Shown here piece by piece: positions 8,477 through 16,627 of a DNA stretch of 64,000 nt (positions are counted from its first letter, which is position 1; every line of letters starts with the position of its first letter). The notes below the pieces were generated by a model that ran no database searches, had not been told where the DNA came from, and was given only the letters and a program-made list of their open reading frames with translations. Origin of the DNA: Lutibacter oricola (GTDB lineage: Bacteria > Bacteroidota > Bacteroidia > Flavobacteriales > Flavobacteriaceae); NCBI RefSeq assembly GCF_900106565.1, contig NZ_FNNJ01000001.1, forward strand, positions 620,001 through 684,000, written 5' to 3'. Both the position numbers and the translations under genes were made by a program.

Positions 8477-9061
8477 TTATTGTAACATCATAGCTACAAC
8501 AGGTCTCGCTTTTTCTAATTCTTTAAGATCTAAGGTGAAACCCATAGGTTGTAATTGTAAAATTAACATCTCATAAATAGGCTTCATTTGTGCAAAATCT
8601 ACCATTGCTGTTTCCCTCGCTGTGGCTCCATAATTATTACGAATGGTTTTATCTGTTTTTGCATCTATAAGTAATTGTACAATTTCGATACGACCAAAAA
8701 ATGCTGCCGTGTGTAGAGCTGTTCCTCCATCATTGTTTTTTACAGATAAATCTGCATTTGCATTAATAAGTACTTTAGCAATTTCTGGTTTATTAAATGT
8801 GACTGCAGACATTAAAGGTGTAGATCCAGACATAGCTTCTTTTTGATTAATATCTGTCCCAGCTTCAATATGTTGCTTAACCGCTTCCAAATTCCCGGTT
8901 AATACAGCACCATGAATATCTATACTTGGTTTGTTTATTTCCTTTTTTGAAATGTTTGAAGTATTTTTAGTTTCTTTTTTTTGTGAACATGATGTAAGAG
9001 AAATTATAATTGCACTTACAATTGCTATACATATTACTTGAAATTTGATTAATTTTATCAT
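8477..9061 (-). CDS. Ankyrin-repeat lipoprotein
   Basis: A 194-aa protein with a lipoprotein signal (IVSAIIISLTSC, cysteine at about residue 25), a short charged linker, then about four ankyrin repeats: DIHGAVLTGNLEAVKQHIEAGTDIN, STPLMSAVTFNKPEIAKVLINANADLS, GTALHTAAFFGRIEIVQLLIDAKTDKT, and a degenerate last repeat starting NNYGATARETA. It should be a periplasmic or outer-membrane-anchored protein-binding scaffold. It is divergent from the AraC-TPR regulator, and the shared upstream region carries 20-bp repeats. Confidence 0.83.
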   Translation of the reverse strand: MIKLIKFQVICIAIVSAIIISLTSCSQKKETKNTSNISKKEINKPSIDIHGAVLTGNLEAVKQHIEAGTDINQKEAMSGSTPLMSAVTFNKPEIAKVLINANADLSVKNNDGGTALHTAAFFGRIEIVQLLIDAKTDKTIRNNYGATARETAMVDFAQMKPIYEMLILQLQPMGFTLDLKELEKARPVVAMMLQ

Positions 9062-9164
9062 GGTTTTAAATTTTAAAAATTATTGTTTCATTTTGTTGAT
9101 ACAAAGATGCGATCAACTGTGATGCAACAGTAAACAGCTATGATTCAAGTGTTATGAAGTTTAA

Positions 9165-9208
9165 CGCAAGACTATAATTTATGACGCAAGGCTATAAATT
9201 ATGGCGCA
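9165..9208. promoter_or_regulatory. 20-bp direct repeats between the ankyrin gene and the AraC-type regulator
   Basis: CGCAAG at 9165, CGCAAG at 9185 and CGCA at 9205 are spaced exactly 20 bp apart. The sequence between them is also repeated (ACTATAATTTATGA versus GCTATAAATTATGG). Two helical turns between half-sites is typical of AraC-family binding. The position in a divergent 226-bp intergenic region suggests control of the ankyrin/acyltransferase genes, of the regulator, or of both. Confidence 0.5.
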
Positions 9209-9287
9209 TTTTATGTTTTTGTTAAAAAAATCTTTGTATAAAGTCAGTTTTCAAAATTTACTTATATTCGTTTAAATTAAAAACTGA

Positions 9288-11369
9288 ATGACTTCAAATT
9301 CTACTTCAAATTCATTTTTAACAGAAGCTAAATCTGTTCTTTTAGATAATATTTCTAACGAGCAATTTGGGGTTTCTGAATTGGCTGATGAAATGAGTAT
9401 GAGCCGATCTAGTTTGCTGAGAAAAATTAAAAAGCAAACCAATTTATCTGCCAGTCAGTTTATGCGTGAAATACGTTTACAAGAAGCAGCAAAAATGTTA
9501 CAAGAAACGGAGCTTACTGCTTCAGAAATTTCATTTGAAGTTGGGTTTAGCAATCCGTCTTATTTTACAAAATGTTACCGTGAATATTATGGTTATCCTC
9601 CTAGTGAAACAAAAACAAAAAAAGAAGAAGAATTAAATGAAGAGGAAAATAATGAAGACGAAGCAAAAGAAATAATCATAAAAAAAACAAACGTTAATAA
9701 ATATATTATAGCGATAAGTACTATTGCAATAATAGCTATTGTTTATTTGTTTAAGGATCAATTCACTTCTTTTGAATCTAAAGCTACTAAAGAAAAGTCG
9801 GTTGCATTTTTACCTTTTAAAAATTTGAGTGAAGATAATTCTAATTTATATTTTATTAATGGAGTTATGGAATCTTCACTTAATAATCTTCAAAAAATTA
9901 AAGATTTACGAGTAATTAGTAGAACTTCTACAGAAAAGTATAGAAGTAATCCTAAAACCGTTTCTGAAATTGCCGATGAATTACAAGTAAATTATTTGAT
10001 TGAAGGTAGCGGACAAAAAATAGGAAATGAAGTACTTATAAGCATTCAATTGATAGATGCTATTGAAGATAGTCCTATTTGGTCTGAACAATACAAATAT
10101 CAACTCGATAATGTTTTTGAGCTTCAAAATACTATAGCAAAAAAAATTGCAATTGCAATAGAAGCCAATGTAACACCAAAAGAATTGGAGCTTATTGATA
10201 AACAACCTACAGAAAATATCACTGCTTATGATTTTTATTTAAAAGGATTAGAAAATCAGAAAGAACAAAGCGAAGCAGGATTAAATAAGGCAATCTTGAA
10301 TTTTGAAAAAGCAATAGGAGAGGATTCTAAATACGCTAACGCTTATGCTCAGATTGCTATTTGTTACTATTATCTAGATCTAAATAAAATTGAAAAGAAA
10401 TATTTAGATAAGTTAAATGAATATGCCGACAATTCTCTGTTGTATGATGCTACTTCTGAATTACCTCTGATAGCAAAAGCACTTTATTATATAAATGTAA
10501 ACGAGTTTAAGTTAGCAATACCTTACTTGGAAAAAGCACTAGAATACAATCCCAATGCTTCATCTGCGGTATTAATTTTATCCGATTTATATGCTCGAAT
10601 TGTTCCAGATACAAGTAAATACCTTACTTATGCATTAAAAGGAATTAAATTGAATATTGAAGCTAATGATTCTGTATCTAAGAGTTTTACCTATTTGCAC
10701 CTGAGCAATGCCTTAGTGCAAAACGGATTTGCAAAAAAAGCCTCTGAATACATTGAAGAATCTTTAAAATATAATCCTAGTAATCCTTACGCTTCTTATT
10801 TAAAAAACTTTATAGATTATGCTAATGACAGAGATTTAAAATCTTTAACAAATAAAATGCTTCTGGAGTGGAAAAAAGACACTACACGAACTGATATTAC
10901 ACAAGAATTAGCGAAGATGTATTATTTTCAAGAAGATTTTGAGAATGCATTGTTTTATTATAAAAAATACATTAACATACTTACTATCAATAAAATAGAT
11001 TTGTACCCTGCAGAGAATATAAAAATTGCATATACTTATTATAAAATGGGATTTTCTAGTAAAGCTGAGGAATACTTAAATAAATATAAGGCGTTTTTAG
11101 AAAAAGATGAATCAATTTACAAAGAGGCAATTTTAGCAATGCTTTATCTTTATGAAAATGAGCCAGACAAAGCTATAGAAGCTTATAATAAATTTAGTTT
11201 ACAAGATGATTTCCAATATTGGGTACTTTTATTTATTAAGGAAGATCCTTTATTTAAGCAATTGCAAAACCACCCAAAATACAATGAAACTATTGAGAAT
11301 ATTGAAATGAAATTTTGGGAAAAACATAAAAAACTTAAGGGAACCCTAGAAAAAGAAAAGTTACTGTAA
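9288..11369 (+). CDS. Membrane-bound AraC-type regulator with TolB-like and TPR domains
   Basis: A 693-aa protein with the AraC DNA-binding domain at the N-terminus (about residues 11-107; both HTH segments visible in FGVSELADEMSMSRSSLLRK and LTASEISFEVGFSNPSYFTK). An acidic linker follows, then one TM (139-155), a TolB/FlgO-like domain (about 170-270, starting SVAFLPFKNLSEDNSN) as in CadC- and adenylate-cyclase-type proteins, and TPR repeats to the C-terminus. This is a one-component membrane regulator with cytoplasmic DNA binding and periplasmic sensing. It is divergent from the ankyrin lipoprotein, its likely target. Confidence 0.85.
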   Translation: MTSNSTSNSFLTEAKSVLLDNISNEQFGVSELADEMSMSRSSLLRKIKKQTNLSASQFMREIRLQEAAKMLQETELTASEISFEVGFSNPSYFTKCYREYYGYPPSETKTKKEEELNEEENNEDEAKEIIIKKTNVNKYIIAISTIAIIAIVYLFKDQFTSFESKATKEKSVAFLPFKNLSEDNSNLYFINGVMESSLNNLQKIKDLRVISRTSTEKYRSNPKTVSEIADELQVNYLIEGSGQKIGNEVLISIQLIDAIEDSPIWSEQYKYQLDNVFELQNTIAKKIAIAIEANVTPKELELIDKQPTENITAYDFYLKGLENQKEQSEAGLNKAILNFEKAIGEDSKYANAYAQIAICYYYLDLNKIEKKYLDKLNEYADNSLLYDATSELPLIAKALYYINVNEFKLAIPYLEKALEYNPNASSAVLILSDLYARIVPDTSKYLTYALKGIKLNIEANDSVSKSFTYLHLSNALVQNGFAKKASEYIEESLKYNPSNPYASYLKNFIDYANDRDLKSLTNKMLLEWKKDTTRTDITQELAKMYYFQEDFENALFYYKKYINILTINKIDLYPAENIKIAYTYYKMGFSSKAEEYLNKYKAFLEKDESIYKEAILAMLYLYENEPDKAIEAYNKFSLQDDFQYWVLLFIKEDPLFKQLQNHPKYNETIENIEMKFWEKHKKLKGTLEKEKLL

Positions 11370-11456
11370 GTTTTTGATGTATAGGTGTGTGTCTAATTAA
11401 AAATGGACTAAAAGAATGGGAAGGAAAAAAGAAATGATGAAAAGTTTATTGAGGTA

Positions 11457-11473
11457 TTAACTTTAAAAGTTAA
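11457..11473. promoter_or_regulatory. TTAACTT-3-AAGTTAA inverted repeat upstream of the DUF5060 gene
   Basis: A perfect 7-bp inverted repeat with a 3-bp spacer, 88 bp before the start of the DUF5060 hydrolase. The same half-sites with a 5-bp spacer recur upstream of the first GH16 gene (13303-13321), which suggests a shared regulator. Confidence 0.4.
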
Positions 11474-11561
11474 TTTAATTAGCTTAATATTTTTCTTCAA
11501 CTCCTTTAGTAAAGAGGGAAAATAATAATTAAATTTCTTAAAATTTCAAAATATTAAAATT

Positions 11562-13160
11562 ATGCAACTAAGAATAGTGCTTTTAGTAACTTTTTTATTG
11601 ATTTCAATTAACAGTATTGGACAAAAGAAAGAGGTTATATATAATAGGAAAAGTGTGCAATTAAAGAAGTATCAAGTAGTAGATGTGTCCTTTTTTGCTA
11701 AAAAAATAGTGAAACAACCTTTTGAAGTTAATTTTGGTGCAATTTTTACCAAACCAAATGGTGAAAAGCTAAAGGTTTTAGGTTTTTATAATGATGCTAA
11801 AGAATGGTTACTGCGTTTTTCAGCAAATGAAATTGGAGAATGGACATACATTACATTTTCTTCTTTAAAAGAACTAGATAATAAAAAAGGAAAGTTTAAC
11901 ATTTCTACTTCGGAAGTAATTAAACATGGAGCAATTGTAATTGATAAAAATAATCCAAAAAAATTCGCTTATGAAGATGGCGCGCCTTACTTTTTACAAG
12001 CGTTTGAGATTGATTGGTTATTTGCTTTGGACTATGATAATGATAAAGCAATTCCTAAAACAGAACATTTATTAAGCTTAATAAAAGAAAATGGTTTTAA
12101 TCAAGTAGTAACTACATTGTACTCTTACGATGTGAGATGGGAAAAGGATGAAAAATTAAAACTACATCCAGAACACGAATTTGGATCAAGAGAAGATATT
12201 TTTCCGTTTTTAGGAAGTAACAGCAAGCCAGATCATTCTTCATTAAATATAGCGTTTTTTAAAAAATTTGATCGTGTAATTAGTTCAATGCACAATAAAG
12301 ATATTGTTGCTAATTTAATGATTTATGTATGGAATAAAAAAGTGAAATGGCCAAAAGCCGGCTCACTAGAAGATGATCGATTTTTTGATTATGTGTTAAA
12401 GCGTTATCAAGCATTTCCAAATGTGGTTTGGAATATTTCAAAAGAAGCATTTAGACAATCTATTCCGTATATGTCTGAGCGTATAGAAAGAGCTAAAAAG
12501 TTAGATGCATATAATCGTTTGGTTACTATTCACGATTTTAGAAAGGCAGAAGAAGCGCCAATTGATTTTATATCATACCAAGGTGGTTGGAGTACACTTT
12601 ATACCAAAATGATTGCTGAATATGAAAAGCACAAGAAACCTGTTGTGAATATTGAAAACGCAGGATATTCAGAGGCTAGTTATATGGTTTTTCCGTGTGA
12701 TTTTATTATTTCCGAAGAATGTTTAAAACGTAATTATCAATGTTATTTTGCAGGTGTATATACTAATTATTATTGGCAAGCTTTGGCTTGGAACGTAATG
12801 GTTTATAATCCATATGAGCAAGATGAAAATTTTATAAAACCAGATTTTGAGTATTATAAATATTTAGAGAACTTTTTTACAACTTATAATTATCAAGATT
12901 TTTATCCTGTTTGGAATGAACGAAAGATTGGTCATTGCTTAAAAAGTGATAAAGGTGTTTACTTGTACTATATGGAAAAAGAAAACTATCAACTTTCTAT
13001 ATATTCTAATAAAGGCGTTGGATTACCACAAGGAACATATAGGTGGTTTAATACATTTACTGGAGAATTTTCCGAAGAGGTACAATACCAAGGAAAGCAT
13101 ATTGTAAATCCGTTTCATCGTGTTGCCGATGCAATTTTAATACGTGATATAAATAAGTAA
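11562..13160 (+). CDS. DUF5060 plus DUF4038-like (TIM-barrel) glycoside hydrolase
   Basis: A 532-aa exported protein with a signal peptide ending SINSIGQ. About residues 20-105 form a DUF5060 beta-sandwich (VQLKKYQVVDVSFFAKK, FGAIFTKPNGEKLKVLGFYN, WLLRFSANEIGEWTY). Next comes a TIM-barrel region like DUF4038/apiosidase-type hydrolases (KFAYEDGAPYFLQAFEIDWLFALDY, LSLIKENGFNQVVTTLYSYDVRW, VVWNISKEAF, PIDFISYQGGW, KPVVNIENAGYSEASY). NISKEAF is a candidate acid/base region and NIENAGY a candidate nucleophile segment, by analogy only. The substrate is unknown. It is a single-gene unit closed by the terminator at 13189-13221. Confidence 0.75.
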   Translation: MQLRIVLLVTFLLISINSIGQKKEVIYNRKSVQLKKYQVVDVSFFAKKIVKQPFEVNFGAIFTKPNGEKLKVLGFYNDAKEWLLRFSANEIGEWTYITFSSLKELDNKKGKFNISTSEVIKHGAIVIDKNNPKKFAYEDGAPYFLQAFEIDWLFALDYDNDKAIPKTEHLLSLIKENGFNQVVTTLYSYDVRWEKDEKLKLHPEHEFGSREDIFPFLGSNSKPDHSSLNIAFFKKFDRVISSMHNKDIVANLMIYVWNKKVKWPKAGSLEDDRFFDYVLKRYQAFPNVVWNISKEAFRQSIPYMSERIERAKKLDAYNRLVTIHDFRKAEEAPIDFISYQGGWSTLYTKMIAEYEKHKKPVVNIENAGYSEASYMVFPCDFIISEECLKRNYQCYFAGVYTNYYWQALAWNVMVYNPYEQDENFIKPDFEYYKYLENFFTTYNYQDFYPVWNERKIGHCLKSDKGVYLYYMEKENYQLSIYSNKGVGLPQGTYRWFNTFTGEFSEEVQYQGKHIVNPFHRVADAILIRDINK

Positions 13161-13188
13161 TTTAAGCCATTTTTTAATATGAAATTCT

Positions 13189-13221
13189 AGAAAAAGCTTA
13201 CTGAAACAGTAAGCTTTTTCT
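13189..13221 (+). terminator. Rho-independent terminator after the DUF5060 gene
   Basis: A perfect 15-bp stem, AGAAAAAGCTTACTG and CAGTAAGCTTTTTCT, with an AAA loop, 29 bp after the stop codon. The arms carry their own A and T tracts, so it may act in both directions. It separates the DUF5060 unit from the GH16 operon. Confidence 0.85.
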
Positions 13222-13302
13222 ATACAACACATCGGATTAGAACAATTTCGAACGATTTTAAGGTACAAATGGTTTTTTTCTTTAATATAAGTGATAATGG
13301 TT

Positions 13303-13321
13303 TTAACTTAGTGAAAGTTAA
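13303..13321. promoter_or_regulatory. TTAACTT-5-AAGTTAA inverted repeat upstream of the GH16 operon
   Basis: A perfect 7-bp inverted repeat with a 5-bp spacer (AGTGA), ending 30 bp before the first GH16 start codon. The half-sites match the site before the DUF5060 gene. A two-copy motif this AT-rich could arise by chance, so the assignment is tentative. Confidence 0.4.
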
Positions 13322-13351
13322 TATTAAATAAATAGAAATATAATTTTCAGT

Positions 13352-14236
13352 ATGAAATCAACAATAAAAATATCTCAACAAATTTCAGTGTTAATAATGT
13401 TATTAATTGCTAGTACAATGTTCGCTCAAAAAGCGCCAACTTTTTTAAAAGGTGAAGATCCAAAGCCAAGTAACAAAAAATGGAAACTAATTAAAAATAT
13501 GTCTGATGAGTTTAATGGAAAAAAGTTAAATCAAGCAAAATGGCAATCATCTGGGCAGGGTTGGATTGGTAGAGCTCCAGGATTGTTTTTAGCAGAAAAT
13601 GTAAAAGTAGCTGACGGAAGTTTACAAATTACAACTACTAAAATGGATAAAACTGTTGTAAAAAATAAAAAAGAATTTACACATGGTGGAGGTTATGTTG
13701 GTTCAAGAAATGGTATGAAATATGGATACTACGAATGTTCAATGAAAGCAAATAAAACATTTATGTCTTCAACATTTTGGTTAATTAACGAAAGTAGAGG
13801 AGTGCAAGGTTGCGATAAAAGAACAACTGAACTAGATATTCAAGAATGTGTTGGGCAAATTGTAAACGATGCCAAATGGATGAAGGAATTTGATCAAAAA
13901 ATGAACTCAAACACGCATAGTAGAAATATTCCTGAAGGTTGCGATTTTAAAAAAGGAACTAGTAAAGGTGGTGGAGCACTTGGAGGAAAAGTGTATGATG
14001 ATTATCACGTATATGGTGTTTGGTGGAAAAGTAAAGATGAAGTATTGTTCTTTTTAGATGGAAAATTGGTGAAAAAAGTAACGCCACCTGCAGATTTTAG
14101 TATTCCAATGCATTTAAGAATGGTTGTTGAAACATACGACTGGAACCCAGTTCCTGCAGATGGAGGAATGAATAAAACAAAAGAAGAAAGAACAACAAAA
14201 TACGATTGGGTGCGCTCTTGGAAGTTAGTTAATTAG
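13352..14236 (+). CDS. GH16 endo-galactanase, agarase/porphyranase-like (copy 1)
   Basis: A 294-aa secreted enzyme (signal ending TMFAQ) with a single GH16 beta-jelly-roll domain. The catalytic signature E160-L-D162-I-Q-E165 is the beta-bulge ExDxxE form found in agarases, porphyranases and kappa-carrageenases: E160 nucleophile, E165 acid/base. SSGQGWIGRAPGLF near residues 67-80 and THGGGYVGSR at 110-119 look like substrate-cleft segments of agar-type GH16. It would cut internal beta-1,4 links of a red-algal galactan. Agarose versus porphyran cannot be decided from sequence. It heads an operon with a paralog, two sulfatases and a GH29. Confidence 0.87.
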   Translation: MKSTIKISQQISVLIMLLIASTMFAQKAPTFLKGEDPKPSNKKWKLIKNMSDEFNGKKLNQAKWQSSGQGWIGRAPGLFLAENVKVADGSLQITTTKMDKTVVKNKKEFTHGGGYVGSRNGMKYGYYECSMKANKTFMSSTFWLINESRGVQGCDKRTTELDIQECVGQIVNDAKWMKEFDQKMNSNTHSRNIPEGCDFKKGTSKGGGALGGKVYDDYHVYGVWWKSKDEVLFFLDGKLVKKVTPPADFSIPMHLRMVVETYDWNPVPADGGMNKTKEERTTKYDWVRSWKLVN

Positions 14237-14266
14237 TTTTTTGTTTCAGAAATAAAAAATTCAATA

Positions 14267-15142
14267 ATGAATATTTTTAAACAGTTTGCAATGCTAGTTT
14301 TACTTCTTATAACTAGTTCGATAATTGCTCAAAAGGCACCTACCTTCAAAAAAGGTGAAGATCCAAAACCAACTAATAAAAAATGGGAATTGGTAAAGGA
14401 AATGTCTGATGAGTTTAACGGTAAAAAGTTAAACAATAAAAAGTGGCAAAGTTCTGGGCAAGATTGGATTGGACGCGCACCAGGATTATTTTTACCTGAA
14501 AATGTAAAGGTGGCTGATGGTTATTTAAAAATTACAACTACTAAAATGCCTAAAACCATTGTTAAAAAAGGTAGAGAGTATACTCACGGAGGCGGCTATG
14601 TTGGATCTAGAGAAGGAATGACCTATGGTTACTACGAATGCGAAATGAAGGCCAATAAAACATTTATGTCTTCAACTTTTTGGTTGTATAATAATAGAGA
14701 AGATGGTGAAGGTTGTGATAAAAGAACAACCGAATTAGATATTCAAGAAGCTGTTGGGCAAATAACTGGTGATGATTATGAAGATTTAAAAAAGTTTAAA
14801 AACCATATGAATTACAACACTCATAGTAGAGGTGTTGAAGCAGGTTGTAATGTAAAAAAAGATATTGTAGGAGGAAAGGCCTTAGCTGATAGTAATGTAT
14901 ATGATGAGTTTCATGTGTTTGGTGTTTGGTGGAAAAGCAAAGATGAGGTGTTATTCTTTTTGGATGGAAAATTTGTTGCTAAAGTAACACCTCCGGCAGA
15001 TTTTAATTTACCAATGTATTTAAGAATGGTTGTAGAAACGTATAATTGGAATCCTGTTCCTGCAGATGGAGGAATGACAGGTACAAAAGAAGATAGAACA
15101 ACTTTATATAATTGGGTTCGATCTTGGAAATTAGTTGATTAA
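14267..15142 (+). CDS. GH16 endo-galactanase, agarase/porphyranase-like (copy 2)
   Basis: A 291-aa tandem paralog of the preceding GH16, sharing long stretches (KAPTF.KGEDPKP, THGGGYVGSR, KTFMSSTFWL, GVWWKSKDEVLFFLDGK) and the catalytic E156-L-D158-I-Q-E161. The signal peptide ends SSIIAQ. The clearest differences are around residues 140-200 (YNNREDGEGC, then ITGDDYEDLKKFKNHMNY), next to the catalytic strand, which may alter subsite preference, for example tolerance of sulfate or methyl groups. It lies 30 bp after copy 1. Confidence 0.87.
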   Translation: MNIFKQFAMLVLLLITSSIIAQKAPTFKKGEDPKPTNKKWELVKEMSDEFNGKKLNNKKWQSSGQDWIGRAPGLFLPENVKVADGYLKITTTKMPKTIVKKGREYTHGGGYVGSREGMTYGYYECEMKANKTFMSSTFWLYNNREDGEGCDKRTTELDIQEAVGQITGDDYEDLKKFKNHMNYNTHSRGVEAGCNVKKDIVGGKALADSNVYDEFHVFGVWWKSKDEVLFFLDGKFVAKVTPPADFNLPMYLRMVVETYNWNPVPADGGMTGTKEDRTTLYNWVRSWKLVD

Positions 15143-15218
15143 ACATATGTTTTAGGAAGAAACCCATATGAGAATATGAGTTGTATAAAAATTGATTTCT
15201 TTTGTTGAAAATATTTAC

Positions 15219-16622
15219 ATGAGAATTTCAAAAAACTTTTTAGCATTCATAATCGTGGCTTTCTTAATAAAAATTGGAAATGCTCAACACAAAAAACCTA
15301 ACATACTTGTTATTTTAGCTGATGATTTAGGGTATGCAACTACAAGTGTTTATGCAGGTAAATCTGCTAAAATAGAAACACCAAATATTAACCGTATTGC
15401 TAAAGAAGGTGCAAGATTTACAGATGCTTATGTAACCGCTTCTGTTTGTGGACCATCTAGATCTGGATTGTTAACTGGTAGATATCAACAGCGTTTTGGT
15501 ATATATGCAAATTTCGATACACAAAGAGGACCTGGAGTTCCTGCTTCAGAAAAAGCAATGGGAACTTATTTTAAAGAAGCCGGATATACAACAGCAGCTA
15601 TTGGTAAATGGCATGTTGGAGTAAAGTTACCTGGCCAACACCCTATTGATAGAGGTTTTGATAAATACTATGGTTTTAATAGCGCTCAAACAGATTATTT
15701 TAATTCCCCTATATTATTTGATGGAAAGAAGAAAGTAAAAAAACACGATTATTTAACTTTTCAATTTACAGATGAAGCAATTGACTTTATTGATGAAAAT
15801 AACAAGTCTTCAGAAAAAAAGCCTTTCTTTATGTACCTTGCTTATAACGCTGTTCACGGACCAAATCAGGCTCCTGAAGATTATATAGCAAAATTTAAAA
15901 ATCAACCAAAAGCTATTGCAAAACAAATGGCAATGGTAAATGCTTTGGATGATAGTATTGGACGTTTATTAGATGCTTTAAAAAAAATGGGTGTAGAAGA
16001 AAATACATTGGTGTACTTTTTAAGTGATAATGGAGGTTTACCAAATTGGTGGAAAGATTCTAATAAACCTTGGCGTGGTTTTAAACGCGAACAATGGGAA
16101 GGAGGTTGTCATGTACAATTTTTAATGAAATGGCCAGGAGTAATACCAGCAGGAGTAACTCGTAATGAAATGGTAAGTTCATTAGATATTTTAACAACAA
16201 GTTTAGCCGCAGCTAAAATAAAACAGCCTAAAAATATTCAATTAGATGGTGAAAATATTTTACCAATTTTTAAAAGTGAAAAGAAAGTAGAAATTCATAA
16301 ATCACTTTTTTGGGCAGGTTCACATGTTGCTCGTTCTGGGGTAGAATATAAAAAAGGAGCTAAACTTTCTTATAAACAAGATAATCCTCCACCATCATGG
16401 GCTGTAAGAAAAGGAAAATGGAAACTAGTACAAATGTTGGAGTATTATAAACCAATGCTTTACGATTTAAATACTGATCCAAGAGAAACAAATGATTTAT
16501 CAGCATCTAATCCAAAAGTTGTACAAAAATTAACTAAAGATTTTAGTGTTTGGTTTAACGATATGAGTGAGCCAATGAGTTGGGATAAAAAATGGTTTAA
16601 ACAATTAAAGAAAATAAAATAA
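15219..16622 (+). CDS. S1 formylglycine sulfatase
   Basis: A 467-aa exported sulfatase (MRISKNFLAFIIVAFLIKIGNAQ). I chose the ATG at 15219 over an upstream TTG at 15192 because it starts the signal peptide. The type-I signature C77-G-P-S-R81 followed by SGLLTGRY is intact, with the metal-binding DD at residues 35-36 (LADDLGYA), GKWHVG, and LSDNGG for the second metal-binding pair. It would remove a sulfate ester from the galactan or its oligosaccharides in the periplasm. The subfamily is not assignable by eye. It follows the GH16 pair. Confidence 0.9.
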   Translation: MRISKNFLAFIIVAFLIKIGNAQHKKPNILVILADDLGYATTSVYAGKSAKIETPNINRIAKEGARFTDAYVTASVCGPSRSGLLTGRYQQRFGIYANFDTQRGPGVPASEKAMGTYFKEAGYTTAAIGKWHVGVKLPGQHPIDRGFDKYYGFNSAQTDYFNSPILFDGKKKVKKHDYLTFQFTDEAIDFIDENNKSSEKKPFFMYLAYNAVHGPNQAPEDYIAKFKNQPKAIAKQMAMVNALDDSIGRLLDALKKMGVEENTLVYFLSDNGGLPNWWKDSNKPWRGFKREQWEGGCHVQFLMKWPGVIPAGVTRNEMVSSLDILTTSLAAAKIKQPKNIQLDGENILPIFKSEKKVEIHKSLFWAGSHVARSGVEYKKGAKLSYKQDNPPPSWAVRKGKWKLVQMLEYYKPMLYDLNTDPRETNDLSASNPKVVQKLTKDFSVWFNDMSEPMSWDKKWFKQLKKIK

Positions 16623-16627
16623 TAAAT

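Noticed and set aside
15192-15218. TTG start giving a longer sulfatase
   Set aside because: The ATG at 15219 starts a typical signal peptide; the extension has no such feature.
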